From NCBI GenBank assembly GCA_021833365.1, contig JAKBFV010000013.1, positions 1 through 44,617 on the forward strand: a stretch of DNA of 44,617 nucleotides, read 5' to 3'. Source of the DNA: Pseudomonadota bacterium. GTDB lineage: Bacteria > Pseudomonadota > Gammaproteobacteria > Pseudomonadales > Moraxellaceae. Shown here in pieces: positions 9,288-18,571 of this stretch (within the stretch, counting starts at the first letter, position 1; every line of letters starts with the position of its first letter). Both the position numbers and the translations under genes were made by a program. The notes under the pieces were generated by a model. That model saw only the letters and a program-made list of their open reading frames with translations. It had not been told where the DNA came from and did not search any database.

Positions 9288-11252
9288 ATGGGCTTTCGTA
9301 AAATTCTGGTCGCCAACCGCGGTGAGATCGCCTGCCGCGTCCTGCGTACGGCGCGCGCCCTGGGCTATCGTACCGTCGCCGTCTACAGCGATGCCGATCG
9401 CGATGCCCGTCATGTCGCGCTCGCCGATGAGGCGCTGCGTCTCGGCCCCTCCGAGGTCCAGCACTCCTATCTGAATATCGACGCCCTGCTCGCCGCCGCG
9501 CAGGCGAGTGCTGCCGAGGCCATCCATCCCGGCTATGGCTTCTTGTCGGAGAACGCCGAGTTCGCCCGTCGCTGTCAGCAGGCTGGCCTCGTCTTCATCG
9601 GCCCTGATGTCGAAGCTATCGAGTTGATGGGCAGCAAACGCCTGTCCAAGCTCGCCATGCAGGCCGCCGGCGTCCCCTGCATCCCGGGCTATGAAGATGG
9701 CGCCCAGGACGACGCCAGCCTGATCGCGGCGGCACAGCGTATCGGCTATCCCCTCATGGTCAAGGCATCGGCCGGCGGTGGTGGCCGCGGCATGCGCCGT
9801 ATCGATGAGGCCGAGCATCTGCTCGAGGGGTTGCGCACCGCCCGCTCCGAAGCTCAACACGCTTTTGGCAGCGACGAGCTCATCCTCGAAAAAGCCATCC
9901 TGCGACCACGGCACGTCGAAATACAGATCTTTGCCGATCGCCATGGTCAGGTCGTCCATCTCGGTGAGCGCGACTGTTCGATCCAGCGCCGCCATCAGAA
10001 GGTCGTTGAAGAGTCACCCTGTCCGGTGATGACCGAAGAGTTGCGCCAGGCCATGGGCGCCGCCGCCATCCTCGCTGCGCGCTCCTGCCACTATGTCGGC
10101 GCCGGCACGGTCGAGTTTCTCCTCGACCAAGATGGCCACTTCTACTTTCTCGAAATGAACACCCGCCTGCAGGTCGAGCATCCGGTCACCGAGATGGTCA
10201 CTGGCCTCGATCTCGTCGCCTGGCAAATCCGCGTCGCGGCCGGCCATCCCCTAGCCCTGCGCCAGGATCAGATCAAACTGAGCGGACACGCCATCGAAGT
10301 GCGCTTCTATGCCGAGGATCCCACCCAGGGTTTTCTGCCGCAGACCGGTCCCATCCTGCATTGGCAGTGCCCGGAGGATGAGGGCGTGCGCGTAGATCAT
10401 GGACTGTTGCGCGGCGGCGAGGTCAGTCCTTTTTACGACCCTATGCTCGCCAAGATCATCGCCTGGGGGCAGGACCGCGAGGAAGCCTGTCGACGCTTGC
10501 AGCGCGCCGTCGAGGACACGCGTCTGCTCGGTGTTCCGCACAACCAGCGATTTCTCGTCGACATCCTGCAGCACCCAGCCTTTCGCGATGGTGCCACCCA
10601 CACGGCCTTCATCGAGGAACATCTGCAACAGGCGGAGTCCTTATCACCGCCACGACCGACCAATCTCGACGTCGCCGTCGCCGCCCTGCTCATGAGCGCC
10701 CTCTCCAGCACGCCCATGACGCCCGCCTGGCGTGAGCGCCTCGGAGTGAGCGCCCTGCAACGACTAAGCCATGGCGATGCTATCCATGAAGTGCGGCTAC
10801 GCAGCCAGCGACGCAGCCATTACGACCTCAGCGTCGATGCCGAGAACATCGCTCTCGAACTGCTGACGGCGCAGGATGGCCACTGCGAGCTCATCCATGC
10901 TGACCGGCGCCATCGTTACACCTATGAGCGTACAGCCTCGGCTTTGCATCTGCAGGGTGTGGGGGCGCCCCTGAGCTTTCATTCCCTCAGCGATGAGCGC
11001 CAGGAGCGCCAGGAGGGGCATGGTTCCGGGCAACTGCACGCGCCTATGGACGGAGCCATCCGCGCCATCCTGCTGCCCGTGGGAAGTCGCGTGCAACGCG
11101 GCCAGACCGTCATGCTCCTCGAAGCCATGAAAATGGAACATCCGATCAAGGCGAGTTGTGATGGCCACGTCGAGCGTATCGAGGTCGAACTGCAACAACA
11201 GGTCAAAAAACGCCAGCTGCTGGCGGTGATCACGCCGGAGACGACATCATGA
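9288..11252 (+). CDS. atuF: Geranyl-CoA carboxylase, biotin carboxylase/biotin carrier (alpha) subunit
   Basis: A 654-residue biotin-containing subunit. Order of domains: biotin carboxylase N-terminal domain (KILVANRGEIACRVLRTARA), ATP-grasp domain with the glycine-rich loop SAGGGGRGMRRI near residue 165, biotin carboxylase C-terminal domain (EVRFYAEDPTQGFLPQTG), a linker, and a biotinyl carrier domain ending with the biotin attachment motif EAMKMEH near residue 620. It activates CO2 on biotin for AtuC. ATG 9288 lies behind the run GGAAGGGGGGG; the in-frame TTG two codons earlier overlaps the atuE stop and is less likely. It ends in an ATGA overlap with atuG. Confidence 0.93.
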   Translation: MGFRKILVANRGEIACRVLRTARALGYRTVAVYSDADRDARHVALADEALRLGPSEVQHSYLNIDALLAAAQASAAEAIHPGYGFLSENAEFARRCQQAGLVFIGPDVEAIELMGSKRLSKLAMQAAGVPCIPGYEDGAQDDASLIAAAQRIGYPLMVKASAGGGGRGMRRIDEAEHLLEGLRTARSEAQHAFGSDELILEKAILRPRHVEIQIFADRHGQVVHLGERDCSIQRRHQKVVEESPCPVMTEELRQAMGAAAILAARSCHYVGAGTVEFLLDQDGHFYFLEMNTRLQVEHPVTEMVTGLDLVAWQIRVAAGHPLALRQDQIKLSGHAIEVRFYAEDPTQGFLPQTGPILHWQCPEDEGVRVDHGLLRGGEVSPFYDPMLAKIIAWGQDREEACRRLQRAVEDTRLLGVPHNQRFLVDILQHPAFRDGATHTAFIEEHLQQAESLSPPRPTNLDVAVAALLMSALSSTPMTPAWRERLGVSALQRLSHGDAIHEVRLRSQRRSHYDLSVDAENIALELLTAQDGHCELIHADRRHRYTYERTASALHLQGVGAPLSFHSLSDERQERQEGHGSGQLHAPMDGAIRAILLPVGSRVQRGQTVMLLEAMKMEHPIKASCDGHVERIEVELQQQVKKRQLLAVITPETTS

Positions 11253-12073
11253 TCGACCTGAAGGGGCTGCGGCTGTTCATGACCGGTGGGACGCGCGGCA
11301 TCGGTCGTGCCACGGCTCTGAGCTTGGCACGCGCAGGCGTGCATATCGCCCTGGCCGCCAAAAGTGAAACGGAAAGCGCCACCCGCCAGGGCACGCTGGC
11401 GAGCGTCTGCGCTGAAATCGAGGCCTGTGGTGTCGGGGCTCTGGGCTTACGCACCGATGTACGCGATGGCGAAGCCCTACAAGACGCCGTTGAACGGGCG
11501 GCGCGCCACTTCGGTGGTATCGACCTCGTCATTCACAATGCTGGCGCCATCCATCTCGGCGGCGTCAGCGACACCTCTTTGCGGCAGTTTGATCTCATGC
11601 AGGCGGTCAACAGCCGCGGCCTCTTCGTTCTCGCCCAGGCCTGTCTGCCCTGGCTACGCCAGTCGCGACATCCGCATCTGCTCGCCCTGTCGCCGCCGCT
11701 CAACCTTGACCCCGCCTGGCTGGGGCGTTTTGCCCCCTATACCCTGAGTAAATACGGTATGACCCTACTCACTCTCGGCATGGCGGAAGAGTGGCGGTCC
11801 CAGGGGATAGCCTGCAATACCTTGTGGCCACGCACCATCATCGCAACGGCGGCCATCTCGCGTTTTGGCGGTGAAGCCATCTTTGCCACGAGCCGCACGC
11901 CACAGATCATGGCTGACGCCACGCTCAGCCTCTTTCGCCAGGCTACACCAGACAGCGGGCGCTGCTGGCTGGATGAGGACTTGTTGCGCGCCGGCGGTCA
12001 GGAGGATTTTTCCTCCTATGCCTGGTCAGATACGGCCGATCCGCAGCTGCAACTCGACTTCTACGTCGACTGA
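11249..12073 (+). CDS. atuG: AtuG, short-chain dehydrogenase (HSDL2-like)
   Basis: A 274-residue classical SDR with TGGTRGIGRA near residue 11, HNAGA near residue 95, and an intact YTLSK active-site segment preceded by SPPLNLDPAW. That last stretch is characteristic of the HSDL2-like branch. In the atu pathway AtuG is one of the proposed dehydrogenases for citronellol/citronellal or a CoA intermediate; which one is not shown by sequence. It overlaps atuF by 4 bp. Unlike the other atu genes, it is followed by a 144-bp gap before atuH. Confidence 0.88.
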   Translation: MIDLKGLRLFMTGGTRGIGRATALSLARAGVHIALAAKSETESATRQGTLASVCAEIEACGVGALGLRTDVRDGEALQDAVERAARHFGGIDLVIHNAGAIHLGGVSDTSLRQFDLMQAVNSRGLFVLAQACLPWLRQSRHPHLLALSPPLNLDPAWLGRFAPYTLSKYGMTLLTLGMAEEWRSQGIACNTLWPRTIIATAAISRFGGEAIFATSRTPQIMADATLSLFRQATPDSGRCWLDEDLLRAGGQEDFSSYAWSDTADPQLQLDFYVD

Positions 12074-12217
12074 AGGTCTCGATTACCCAAGATGACATCG
12101 AGGACGGCCTCTTTGGCCCTTGTCAGGGATGCGGCGCTGCGGCTAACTTGACGGACTTGACCCGATCCTGCAGCATCGCAGCCTGCAAGGACGTGATTTT
12201 TGGAGTAGACCAGTCCC
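12074..12217. other. atuG-atuH spacer
   Basis: This 144-bp gap is the only sizeable break in the atu operon. It holds no convincing ORF, promoter or terminator. GGAG lies 12 bases before the atuH ATG, rather far for a ribosome binding site. An internal promoter for atuH cannot be excluded. Confidence 0.4.
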
Positions 12218-14050
12218 ATGAGCCATAGCGACGTCATCACCCTGAGCCAAGTGGCCAAAAAAGTTCCTGGCTTCCTGACCCATCTGCCGAGCATGATCAA
12301 AGGCCTGCGCCTGAGTACGCTCAGCGACCCCAAGCGCAGCGTCGGTCTCGGCTGGGCTCTGGAAAAAGCCGTACAGAGCAATCCGCATGGCACCGCCCTG
12401 CTCTACAAGGAACAGTCCTACACCTATACCCAGTTCAATCAGTGGGCCAACCGTATCGCCCACTATTTTCTCGGCCAGGGTCTGGGCAAGGGCGACGTCG
12501 TCGCGGTCTTCATCGAGAACCGTCCGGAATTGCTGGCGACGGTCACCGGGCTGGCCAAAATCGGGGTGGTCAGCGCCCTGGTCAACACCTCGCAACGCGA
12601 CAAGGTCCTGACCCACTCGATCAACCTGGTCAAGCCGGTCGCGGCGATCATCGGTGAAGAGCTACGCCCGGCTTTCGAGGCCGTCCATCCCAACCTCACC
12701 CTGCCCAAGGACAGCGTCTACTGGTTCGCCGATCAGGATGTGCATCAGGATGCCGGCGAAGCACCGGAAGGCATGATCAACCTGCAAAGCGTCAGTGCGC
12801 GCAGCCCGGTCTTCAATCCGCCCACTTCACAGTACATCTATAGCAAGGACGGCCTGTTCTACGTCTACACCTCAGGCACGACAGGCATGCCGAAAGCGGC
12901 TGTCTTTACGCACGGGCGCTGGATGAAGGCTTATGGTGCCTTCGGCTTCGGTTCTGCCCGCCTCGGCCCGAACGATATCCTCTACATCACCCTGCCGCTC
13001 TACCACGCCACCGCCATGGTCGTCTGCTGGGGGTCCTGCATCGCTGGCGCCGCCGGCATCGCTTTGCGGCGCAAGTTCTCGGCACGGGAATTCTGGAATG
13101 ACATCCGCTTTTTCAAAGCCACTGCCTTCGGCTACGTCGGCGAACTCTGCCGTTATCTGATGGAGTCGCCGGCCGATGAGCGTGACCGCGATCATCGCGT
13201 GCGCAAGATCATCGGCAATGGCTTGCGTCCAGGCATCTGGATGCCCTTCAAACAGCGTTTCGGCATCGCGGAAGTGCTCGAGCTTTACGCCTCGAGCGAA
13301 GGCAACGTCGGCTTCACCAACATCTTCAACTTCGACAATACCGTTGGCTTCTCTCCCCTGCCCTATTCTCTCGTCGCCTATGACAAAGAGGCCGATCAGC
13401 CGGAACGTGGTCGCGATGGTTTCATGAGAAAGGTCAAGCGCGGCGAAGTCGGCCTGCTCATCGCCGAGATCACCGACAAGATGCCCTTCGATGGCTATAC
13501 CGATCCCGCCAAGAATGAAGCCTGCATCCTGCACGACGTCTTCGTCAAAGGCGACCGCTACTTCAATACCGGCGATCTCCTGCGCGACATCGGTTTCCGC
13601 CATGCGCAGTTTGTCGATCGCACTGGCGACACCTTCCGCTGGAAAGGGGAAAATGTCTCGACGACGGAAGTCGAGAACATCATGGGGGTTTTTGGTCAGC
13701 TCGTCGATGCCGTCGTCTATGGCGTCGAGATCGCCGGCACCAACGGACGTGCTGGCATGGCGGCGATCACGCCGCGCACCGAGGTCAAGGACATCGACTT
13801 CCATATGCTCTACGAATACCTGCGCAAGGAACTGCCACCTTATGCCTTGCCAGTCTTCATACGCATCCTGCAACGACTTGAGACGACGGGCACCTTCAAG
13901 TACCAGAAAACCAGCCTGAAGAAGGAAGGTTTCGATCCCGCACAGGTGCAGCAGGACCCCCTGTTCGTCTGTCTACCCGGTACTCATACCTATGTGCCGC
14001 TGACAGCGGAGATCCACAGCAACATCCTCGATGGCCACTACCGTTTCTGA
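12218..14050 (+). CDS. atuH: AtuH, long-/branched-chain acyl-CoA synthetase (FATP/FadD6-like)
   Basis: A 610-residue AMP-binding (ANL superfamily) ligase. The P-loop-like motif YTSGTTGMPKAA is near residue 215, and the later adenylation motifs include FNTGDLLRDIGF and DRTGDTFRWKGENVSTTEVE around residues 450-485. The overall form matches the fatty-acid-transport-protein/very-long-chain acyl-CoA synthetase branch, as reported for Pseudomonas AtuH. It would activate citronellic or geranic acid, or a related acid, to the CoA ester in the cytoplasm. It is the last gene of the cluster and is followed directly by a hairpin terminator. Confidence 0.9.
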   Translation: MSHSDVITLSQVAKKVPGFLTHLPSMIKGLRLSTLSDPKRSVGLGWALEKAVQSNPHGTALLYKEQSYTYTQFNQWANRIAHYFLGQGLGKGDVVAVFIENRPELLATVTGLAKIGVVSALVNTSQRDKVLTHSINLVKPVAAIIGEELRPAFEAVHPNLTLPKDSVYWFADQDVHQDAGEAPEGMINLQSVSARSPVFNPPTSQYIYSKDGLFYVYTSGTTGMPKAAVFTHGRWMKAYGAFGFGSARLGPNDILYITLPLYHATAMVVCWGSCIAGAAGIALRRKFSAREFWNDIRFFKATAFGYVGELCRYLMESPADERDRDHRVRKIIGNGLRPGIWMPFKQRFGIAEVLELYASSEGNVGFTNIFNFDNTVGFSPLPYSLVAYDKEADQPERGRDGFMRKVKRGEVGLLIAEITDKMPFDGYTDPAKNEACILHDVFVKGDRYFNTGDLLRDIGFRHAQFVDRTGDTFRWKGENVSTTEVENIMGVFGQLVDAVVYGVEIAGTNGRAGMAAITPRTEVKDIDFHMLYEYLRKELPPYALPVFIRILQRLETTGTFKYQKTSLKKEGFDPAQVQQDPLFVCLPGTHTYVPLTAEIHSNILDGHYRF

Positions 14051-14060
14051 GGCCTTGGTC

Positions 14061-14090
14061 GGCCTGAGGTGACCCACCCTCAGGCCTTTC
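14061..14090 (+). terminator. Terminator of the atu operon
   Basis: Eleven bases after the atuH stop a perfect 9-bp stem (GGCCTGAGG at 14061-14069 with CCTCAGGCC at 14078-14086) encloses an 8-base loop and is followed by TTTC. This fits an intrinsic terminator, though the T-run is short. Confidence 0.7.
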
Positions 14091-14524
14091 CTGTGGATAA
14101 CTCTGTGGATGAATTCCGGGCAGTTACATAAAGATCGTTCAGAACCTCTCGGCAGCGTCCATCTTAAATCAAAATTAAAGATAAAATACCATGAATATCA
14201 TGCATTTAATGTCGTGCTCAAGAATCATCATGAAATAGAGCGGACAACTTAGCGCATCATGACCTCGCACCAGCGCTGTGCAAAATTCTCGATGGCCCGT
14301 CTTGACAGGGGCTAAAAAGGGGCTGAAAAGAGTCAGGATGACCGGAAAATCACAGCTTGCCCGCCCTCACACAACCGCAACGCGGACGCCCCGCTAGGTG
14401 GAGACTGCCGCAAGCAGTCTCTTCTGTGGCAACAGGGCCCGGGATAGATCCTAGGATCATGACGCAGAAACGACATTCTCGCCGGATGCCCCGCTCAACG
14501 TCATCCGTTGCGGCCAGACCATGT
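14091..14524. other. Non-coding gap with tandem DnaA-box-like sites and an AT-rich stretch
   Basis: No gene is supported here. Next to the atu terminator lie TGTGGATAA (14092-14100, a perfect DnaA-box complement) and TGTGGATGA (14104-14112, one mismatch) in the same orientation, followed by a clearly AT-rich stretch at about 14160-14240. A repeated GGGGCT(A/G)AAAA occurs at 14308 and 14319. A perfect 8-bp hairpin (GAGACTGC/GCAGTCTC) lies at 14401-14421. Typical oriC neighbours (dnaA, dnaN, gyrB, rpmH, gidA) are absent from the window. Confidence 0.5.
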
Positions 14525-15364
14525 TCATCTCCCTGTCAGATGGTCGAGCTTGAATTTTCTTCTCAACAGGACATCGGACCAGTTCGTTGGCAGAAAGGTT
14601 TTGATAAACGGCATCATCTTGCTTTGCCTGCCCAGACGCAGAATGGGCGGACACCGCCATGGCGTTATGCGCCGCACGAGCTCACGCGCAAAGACGTCGG
14701 CCGGCATGGCATCCGACTGACTTTCTTGGGCGCGCGCCAGTACTGAAGTCGCGATCGCCTGATAGGGTGAGTTGTCGGCGAGGCTCACCTGATGGGCGGC
14801 CTGGCTGCCAAAAGACGAGCGGATTCCTCCCGGTTGCACGGTAATGACACGGATGCCGAAGGGCTTGAGTTCCAGACGCAAGGCGTCCGATGCTGCATTG
14901 AAAGCAGCCTTGCTGGCGCAATAAGGGCCGGCGAACGGCGTCGTCAATACACCTGAAACACTGCTGATATTGATGAGGGTGCCGCGCTGGCGTGCGCGCA
15001 TGGCCGGCACGGTCAAACGCATCAGCGTCATCGGAGCAAAAAGATTGACATTGAACTGCTGTCGCCAGACGTCGTCGGGCACATCCAGCATCGGTCCCAT
15101 GGCGCCATAGCCGGCATTATTGACCAGGGTATCGACATAGAAGCCTTCTTCGTGAAGCTGATGGATGAGGCGCTCAGCCTGGGCGATATCGTTGACATCG
15201 AGGACGCGGGTCATGATGCCGGCAGCGGCCAGCTCAGGCATCGTCTCGATGCGACGAGCGGTGGCACAAACGATATGCCCGCGCGCATGAAAAGCGACGG
15301 CCAGGGCCTGGCCGATGCCAGAACCACAACCAGTGATCAGAACGACGCCTTGGCTTGCTTGCAT
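14525..15364 (-). CDS. Short-chain dehydrogenase/reductase, substrate unknown
   Basis: A 279-residue classical SDR. It has the cofactor motif TGCGSGIGQA near residue 10, NNAGYGAMGPML near residue 87, and a complete catalytic set in ISSVSG...YCASKAAF. Arginine residues after the second strand (CATARR) suggest NADP(H) preference (inference). The C-terminal 60 residues are basic and lack a helix long enough to call a membrane anchor. It stands alone on the minus strand, divergent from dinB, about 475 bp from the atu operon. It may act on lipid or terpene alcohols, but nothing in the sequence proves this. Confidence 0.85.
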   Translation of the reverse strand: MQASQGVVLITGCGSGIGQALAVAFHARGHIVCATARRIETMPELAAAGIMTRVLDVNDIAQAERLIHQLHEEGFYVDTLVNNAGYGAMGPMLDVPDDVWRQQFNVNLFAPMTLMRLTVPAMRARQRGTLINISSVSGVLTTPFAGPYCASKAAFNAASDALRLELKPFGIRVITVQPGGIRSSFGSQAAHQVSLADNSPYQAIATSVLARAQESQSDAMPADVFARELVRRITPWRCPPILRLGRQSKMMPFIKTFLPTNWSDVLLRRKFKLDHLTGR

Positions 15365-15524
15365 GACGATCCCCCTTGTCCGCCATCAGCGGGCAGTGAT
15401 GCTTGGTTGACGCAAAAAATGCTCACGGTGCAGCCAAACCTGCAACTGAAGCGCACTGGGTTTCGTGAGGGCCGTTTCATGGCGACCCGGACCTGGTGCC
15501 GCCAGTAGCTTGCCTGAGTTTTGG

Positions 15525-15544
15525 CTGGCGGTATATACCAGCAG
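15525..15544. promoter_or_regulatory. Palindrome upstream of dinB, possible SOS-type operator
   Basis: CTG-N2-GGTATATACC-N2-CAG forms a 20-bp interrupted palindrome with a perfect 10-bp core (15530-15539), about 100 bp before the dinB start. It resembles an SOS box in sequence style, but the CTG...CAG spacing is 4 bp longer than the E. coli LexA site, so LexA binding is only a guess. Confidence 0.35.
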
Positions 15545-15642
15545 GCAATGGTGTATTGAACCCGCCCCCCGTTGCGAGTGGCCAGCTCGACCGATGACTT
15601 GCATAACTGTCACTAAGAGCAGTAGTATTCTGTCGATCGCCC

Positions 15643-16902
15643 ATGGCATCTGGGCCCCAAGCGACCTCAGGATCTTTGTCCTTGCCTGACTCGAAAGACC
15701 GGCCGGATCTCCGGCGCATCGCTCATCTCGATATGGATGCTTTTTATGCGTCTGTCGAACTGCTGCGCTACCCGCAGCTGCAAGGTCTGCCCGTCGTCAT
15801 CGGCGGCGCCCGGCGCTCGGCTGATGAGCACTTGTCGCAGCGGTATGGCGGTAACGCTCTCGCCGACATACCCGTGGCGGATTTTCCTCGTTTGCGCGAT
15901 TACATCGGTCGCGGCGTCATCACCACCGCCACCTATGCCGCCCGCCAATTCGGCATAGGCTCGGCCATGGGTCTGATGAAAGCCGCTGCACAGTGCCCGG
16001 ATGCCGTCTTGTTGCCCGTCGATTTCGCCGAATACCGCAAGTATTCGCGCCTGTTCAAGGCCGAGATCCTCGCCCTGACGCCGCGCATGGAGGATCGCGG
16101 CATCGACGAGGTCTACATCGACCTCAGCGACCTCGCCGGTGTCCACGATGATGGTGGGCGCGAGCTCGCCGTGCGCCTACAGACGAACATCTTCGCCGCC
16201 ACCGGCCTGACCTGTTCCGTCGGCGTTGCGCCGAACAAGCTCCTCGCCAAGATGGCCAGTGAACTCGACAAGCCCCGCGGGATCTCGATCCTCACGGCCG
16301 CTGACCTGGAAACCCGTATCTGGCCGCTGCCCTGTCAAAAGATCCATGGTATCGGCCCCAAGATGAGTGCAAAGCTGGCTGGCCTTGGCCTGCACTCCAT
16401 CGCTGATCTCGCCGCGCAAAGCCCGGCCTGGCTGATGCAGCGTTTTGGTGCCACGCATGGCCTGTGGCTGTACGATGCCGCACATGGACGCGATGAGCGC
16501 CCCCTACAGACCGCGACTGAGCCTGTCTCGATCAGCCGCGAAACGACCTTTGCCCGCGATCTGCACCCGGTGCAGGACAAGGCAGAACTGCGTGCCATCT
16601 TCACGCGTTTGTGCGCGCAGGTGGCAACCGACCTGCAGCGCAAAGGCTATGTCGGACGCACCATCGGTATCAAGGTGCGCTACGACAACTTCAAAAGCGT
16701 CACCCGCGACCATACCGGCGAGGACTATACGGCCGATGCTGCGACCTTGCGTGCGACGGCGCGCCATTGCCTGCGGCGCATCCCCCTCGATCGCCGCCTG
16801 CGCCTCCTCGGCGTGCGGGTGAGCTCCTTGTGCAAGATCGACACACGACCGCAAGCAAGCTCTCCCCTGGGCAGGACGCTGCCGCTGTTCGAGGATCTTT
16901 GA
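15643..16902 (+). CDS. dinB: DNA polymerase IV (Y-family translesion polymerase)
   Basis: A 419-residue error-prone polymerase. The palm motif IAHLDMDAFYASVE is near residues 26-39 and the second catalytic acidic motif reads DRGIDEVYIDLSD near residue 150. The thumb helix-hairpin-helix reads IHGIGPKMSAKLAGLGLHS, and the little-finger domain follows. Compared with E. coli DinB (351 aa) there is an N-terminal extension of about 25 residues and an insertion of about 35 residues after VVIGGARR, a form I associate with betaproteobacterial DinB. It ends in PLFEDL, a plausible beta-clamp-binding tail of the QLxLF type. The stop lies 8 bp from the convergent rmuC stop. Confidence 0.92.
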   Translation: MASGPQATSGSLSLPDSKDRPDLRRIAHLDMDAFYASVELLRYPQLQGLPVVIGGARRSADEHLSQRYGGNALADIPVADFPRLRDYIGRGVITTATYAARQFGIGSAMGLMKAAAQCPDAVLLPVDFAEYRKYSRLFKAEILALTPRMEDRGIDEVYIDLSDLAGVHDDGGRELAVRLQTNIFAATGLTCSVGVAPNKLLAKMASELDKPRGISILTAADLETRIWPLPCQKIHGIGPKMSAKLAGLGLHSIADLAAQSPAWLMQRFGATHGLWLYDAAHGRDERPLQTATEPVSISRETTFARDLHPVQDKAELRAIFTRLCAQVATDLQRKGYVGRTIGIKVRYDNFKSVTRDHTGEDYTADAATLRATARHCLRRIPLDRRLRLLGVRVSSLCKIDTRPQASSPLGRTLPLFEDL

Positions 16903-16910
16903 GCGCGCCT

Positions 16911-18398
16911 CTATGCCGCCCCGGCCTCATCAGGATCGTCCCAGTTCAGCTCCAGAGCCGCCTTGGCGACGAGCTCTTCCGGCAAGCTGGCTTGCATGGC
17001 GACGCCCAAACGCTCGAAGTCCTTGGCCTGATTGATGAGGTTGCCGCGCCCCTGGCAAAACTGGTTCATCGCCTTGCCATAAGACTCTTGCACCCGCTCG
17101 ATCTGCTGACCGAGCACCTGCATGCCCTCAAGAAAACCACACAGCTTCTTGTAGAGCTTGCCAGCTCGCTCGGCGAGCTCGGCGCTATGGAGGTTTTGCT
17201 CTTCGAAGCGCCAGAGCTGACGCACGATATTGAGACTGGTGAGCAAGGTGGTCGGTGTCGCCACCAGGACGTTCTGCTCGATCGAACGCTCAAACAGGGT
17301 CGGGTCGGCACGCATGGCCTCGATAAAGGCCGATTCGATGGGTACGAACATGAAGACCATCTCCGGAGTGCTGAGGCCCGGCAGAGCGAAGTAATTGCGA
17401 TCGGCGAGTTCCTGAATACGCGCGCGCAAGGCCTGTACATGCTCAGTCAAAGCGATTTGCCGCGCCCCCTCATCTTCGGCATTGATGTAGCGCGTATAGG
17501 CGTTGAGCGACACTTTCGCATCGATGATGAGGTGCTTGTTCTGGGGCAACTGGATGACGACGTCGGGGCGGCGGCGCCCGTCCTCGGTGGTGAAACTCAC
17601 CTCGCGTTGAAAATCCTGGCCAAGACGCAAGCCTGAACGCTCGAGCACGTTCTCGAGCACCAGCTCACCCCAGTTGCCCTGCATCTTCGACTGCCCTTTG
17701 AGCGCCGTCGCCAGACCATGCGCCTCTTCGCTCATCTGTCGATTGAGCTCCATCAGCTGCCCCAACTCACCGCGCAGCAGGGCTTGCTGTTCGACTTCGT
17801 GACGATGAATCTCCTCGACCTTGCTGCGAAACTCCAGCAGACGCTCCTTGAACGGCTGCAGCAGTTGTTGCAGCTGCGTCTGCTGCTGCTCCTCGACACG
17901 TTCACGCTTCTCATCGAGAATTTTTTGCGCCAGATGCTGAAACTGCAAGCTCAACTCATCGCGTGCCTGCTGTAGCCAAGCGAGTTTTTCCGCCTGTTGC
18001 TGTTGCTCCGCGCGTGCCTGCGTGCGCACCTGTACGAGTTCCTCCGCCAGGCTCTGACGTACACGGTCACTTTCAGCGTATTGCTGTGCGCGCCGCTGCG
18101 CCTCGTCCTGCCAATACCGACAGCGCTCATGCTCTGCCTGTGTGAGCACCTCCTGACGCGCCAGTCGCTGCGCCTGCTCCATCAAGCTGTGGCGCGCCTC
18201 CTGCAGCTCCTGATCGACGCGCGCCGACGCCGCCTGCCATTCAGGCCAATGCGCCGCCCGCTCCTGCCAGAGTGTGAGTTCCCCTTGTTGCTGCACGCAT
18301 AGTCGGCGCAAGGTAGAGCGCTGGCGCAGCAGCAGCAAAGTCATGAGAACAGCCGCCCCTACTGCGGCGGCTAAAATACCTTCCGACCATGACGACAT
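16911..18398 (-). CDS. rmuC: DNA recombination protein RmuC
   Basis: A 495-residue RmuC-family protein. One N-terminal membrane helix (about residues 7-25, ILAAAVGAAVLMTLLLL) is followed by a long glutamine/glutamate/arginine-rich coiled coil to about residue 200. The conserved RmuC nuclease-like domain then begins (MQGNWGELVLENVLERSGLR, RRPDVVIQLP, IIDAKVSLNAY, PEMVFMFVPIE). RmuC limits inversions at short inverted repeats in E. coli. It is transcribed alone on the minus strand and converges on dinB with an 8-bp gap. Length and domain order look normal. Confidence 0.93.
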   Translation of the reverse strand: MSSWSEGILAAAVGAAVLMTLLLLRQRSTLRRLCVQQQGELTLWQERAAHWPEWQAASARVDQELQEARHSLMEQAQRLARQEVLTQAEHERCRYWQDEAQRRAQQYAESDRVRQSLAEELVQVRTQARAEQQQQAEKLAWLQQARDELSLQFQHLAQKILDEKRERVEEQQQTQLQQLLQPFKERLLEFRSKVEEIHRHEVEQQALLRGELGQLMELNRQMSEEAHGLATALKGQSKMQGNWGELVLENVLERSGLRLGQDFQREVSFTTEDGRRRPDVVIQLPQNKHLIIDAKVSLNAYTRYINAEDEGARQIALTEHVQALRARIQELADRNYFALPGLSTPEMVFMFVPIESAFIEAMRADPTLFERSIEQNVLVATPTTLLTSLNIVRQLWRFEEQNLHSAELAERAGKLYKKLCGFLEGMQVLGQQIERVQESYGKAMNQFCQGRGNLINQAKDFERLGVAMQASLPEELVAKAALELNWDDPDEAGAA

Positions 18399-18493
18399 CT
18401 TCGCCCTCTCCTAGCCTCGCCTGTATAGAACGACAACCGGCATGGAGAGTGACTGTGCAGGAGTTCGTGTGCGCAAACCCAGCCTGCCTCAAC

Positions 18494-18521
18494 GGCCGAT
18501 TCCATGCTCGATGAATCGGCC
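18494..18521 (-). terminator. Hairpin between the small gene at 18572 and rmuC
   Basis: A perfect 9-bp stem, GGCCGATTC (18494-18502) with GAATCGGCC (18513-18521), encloses a 10-base loop. It sits after the 18572-18805 gene on the minus strand. No T-run follows on either strand, so termination is plausible but not certain. Confidence 0.45.
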
Positions 18522-18571
18522 CTCATTGTGCCACAAGGTGGGCGCCGAATAAGTCGCCAGGATGCGATGCG

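Noticed and set aside
12872-13873. Minus-strand open frame of 333 codons inside atuH
   Set aside because: Acidic, repetitive shadow of the ANL ligase gene, caused by high GC at codon third positions.
14091-14524. Chromosomal replication origin
   Set aside because: Only two DnaA-like boxes and no dnaA, dnaN, gyrB, rpmH or gidA nearby; reported only as a site worth checking.
14357-14746. Plus-strand 129-codon frame entering the SDR gene from the empty gap
   Set aside because: Mostly antisense to the SDR; the upstream part has no domain or start signal.
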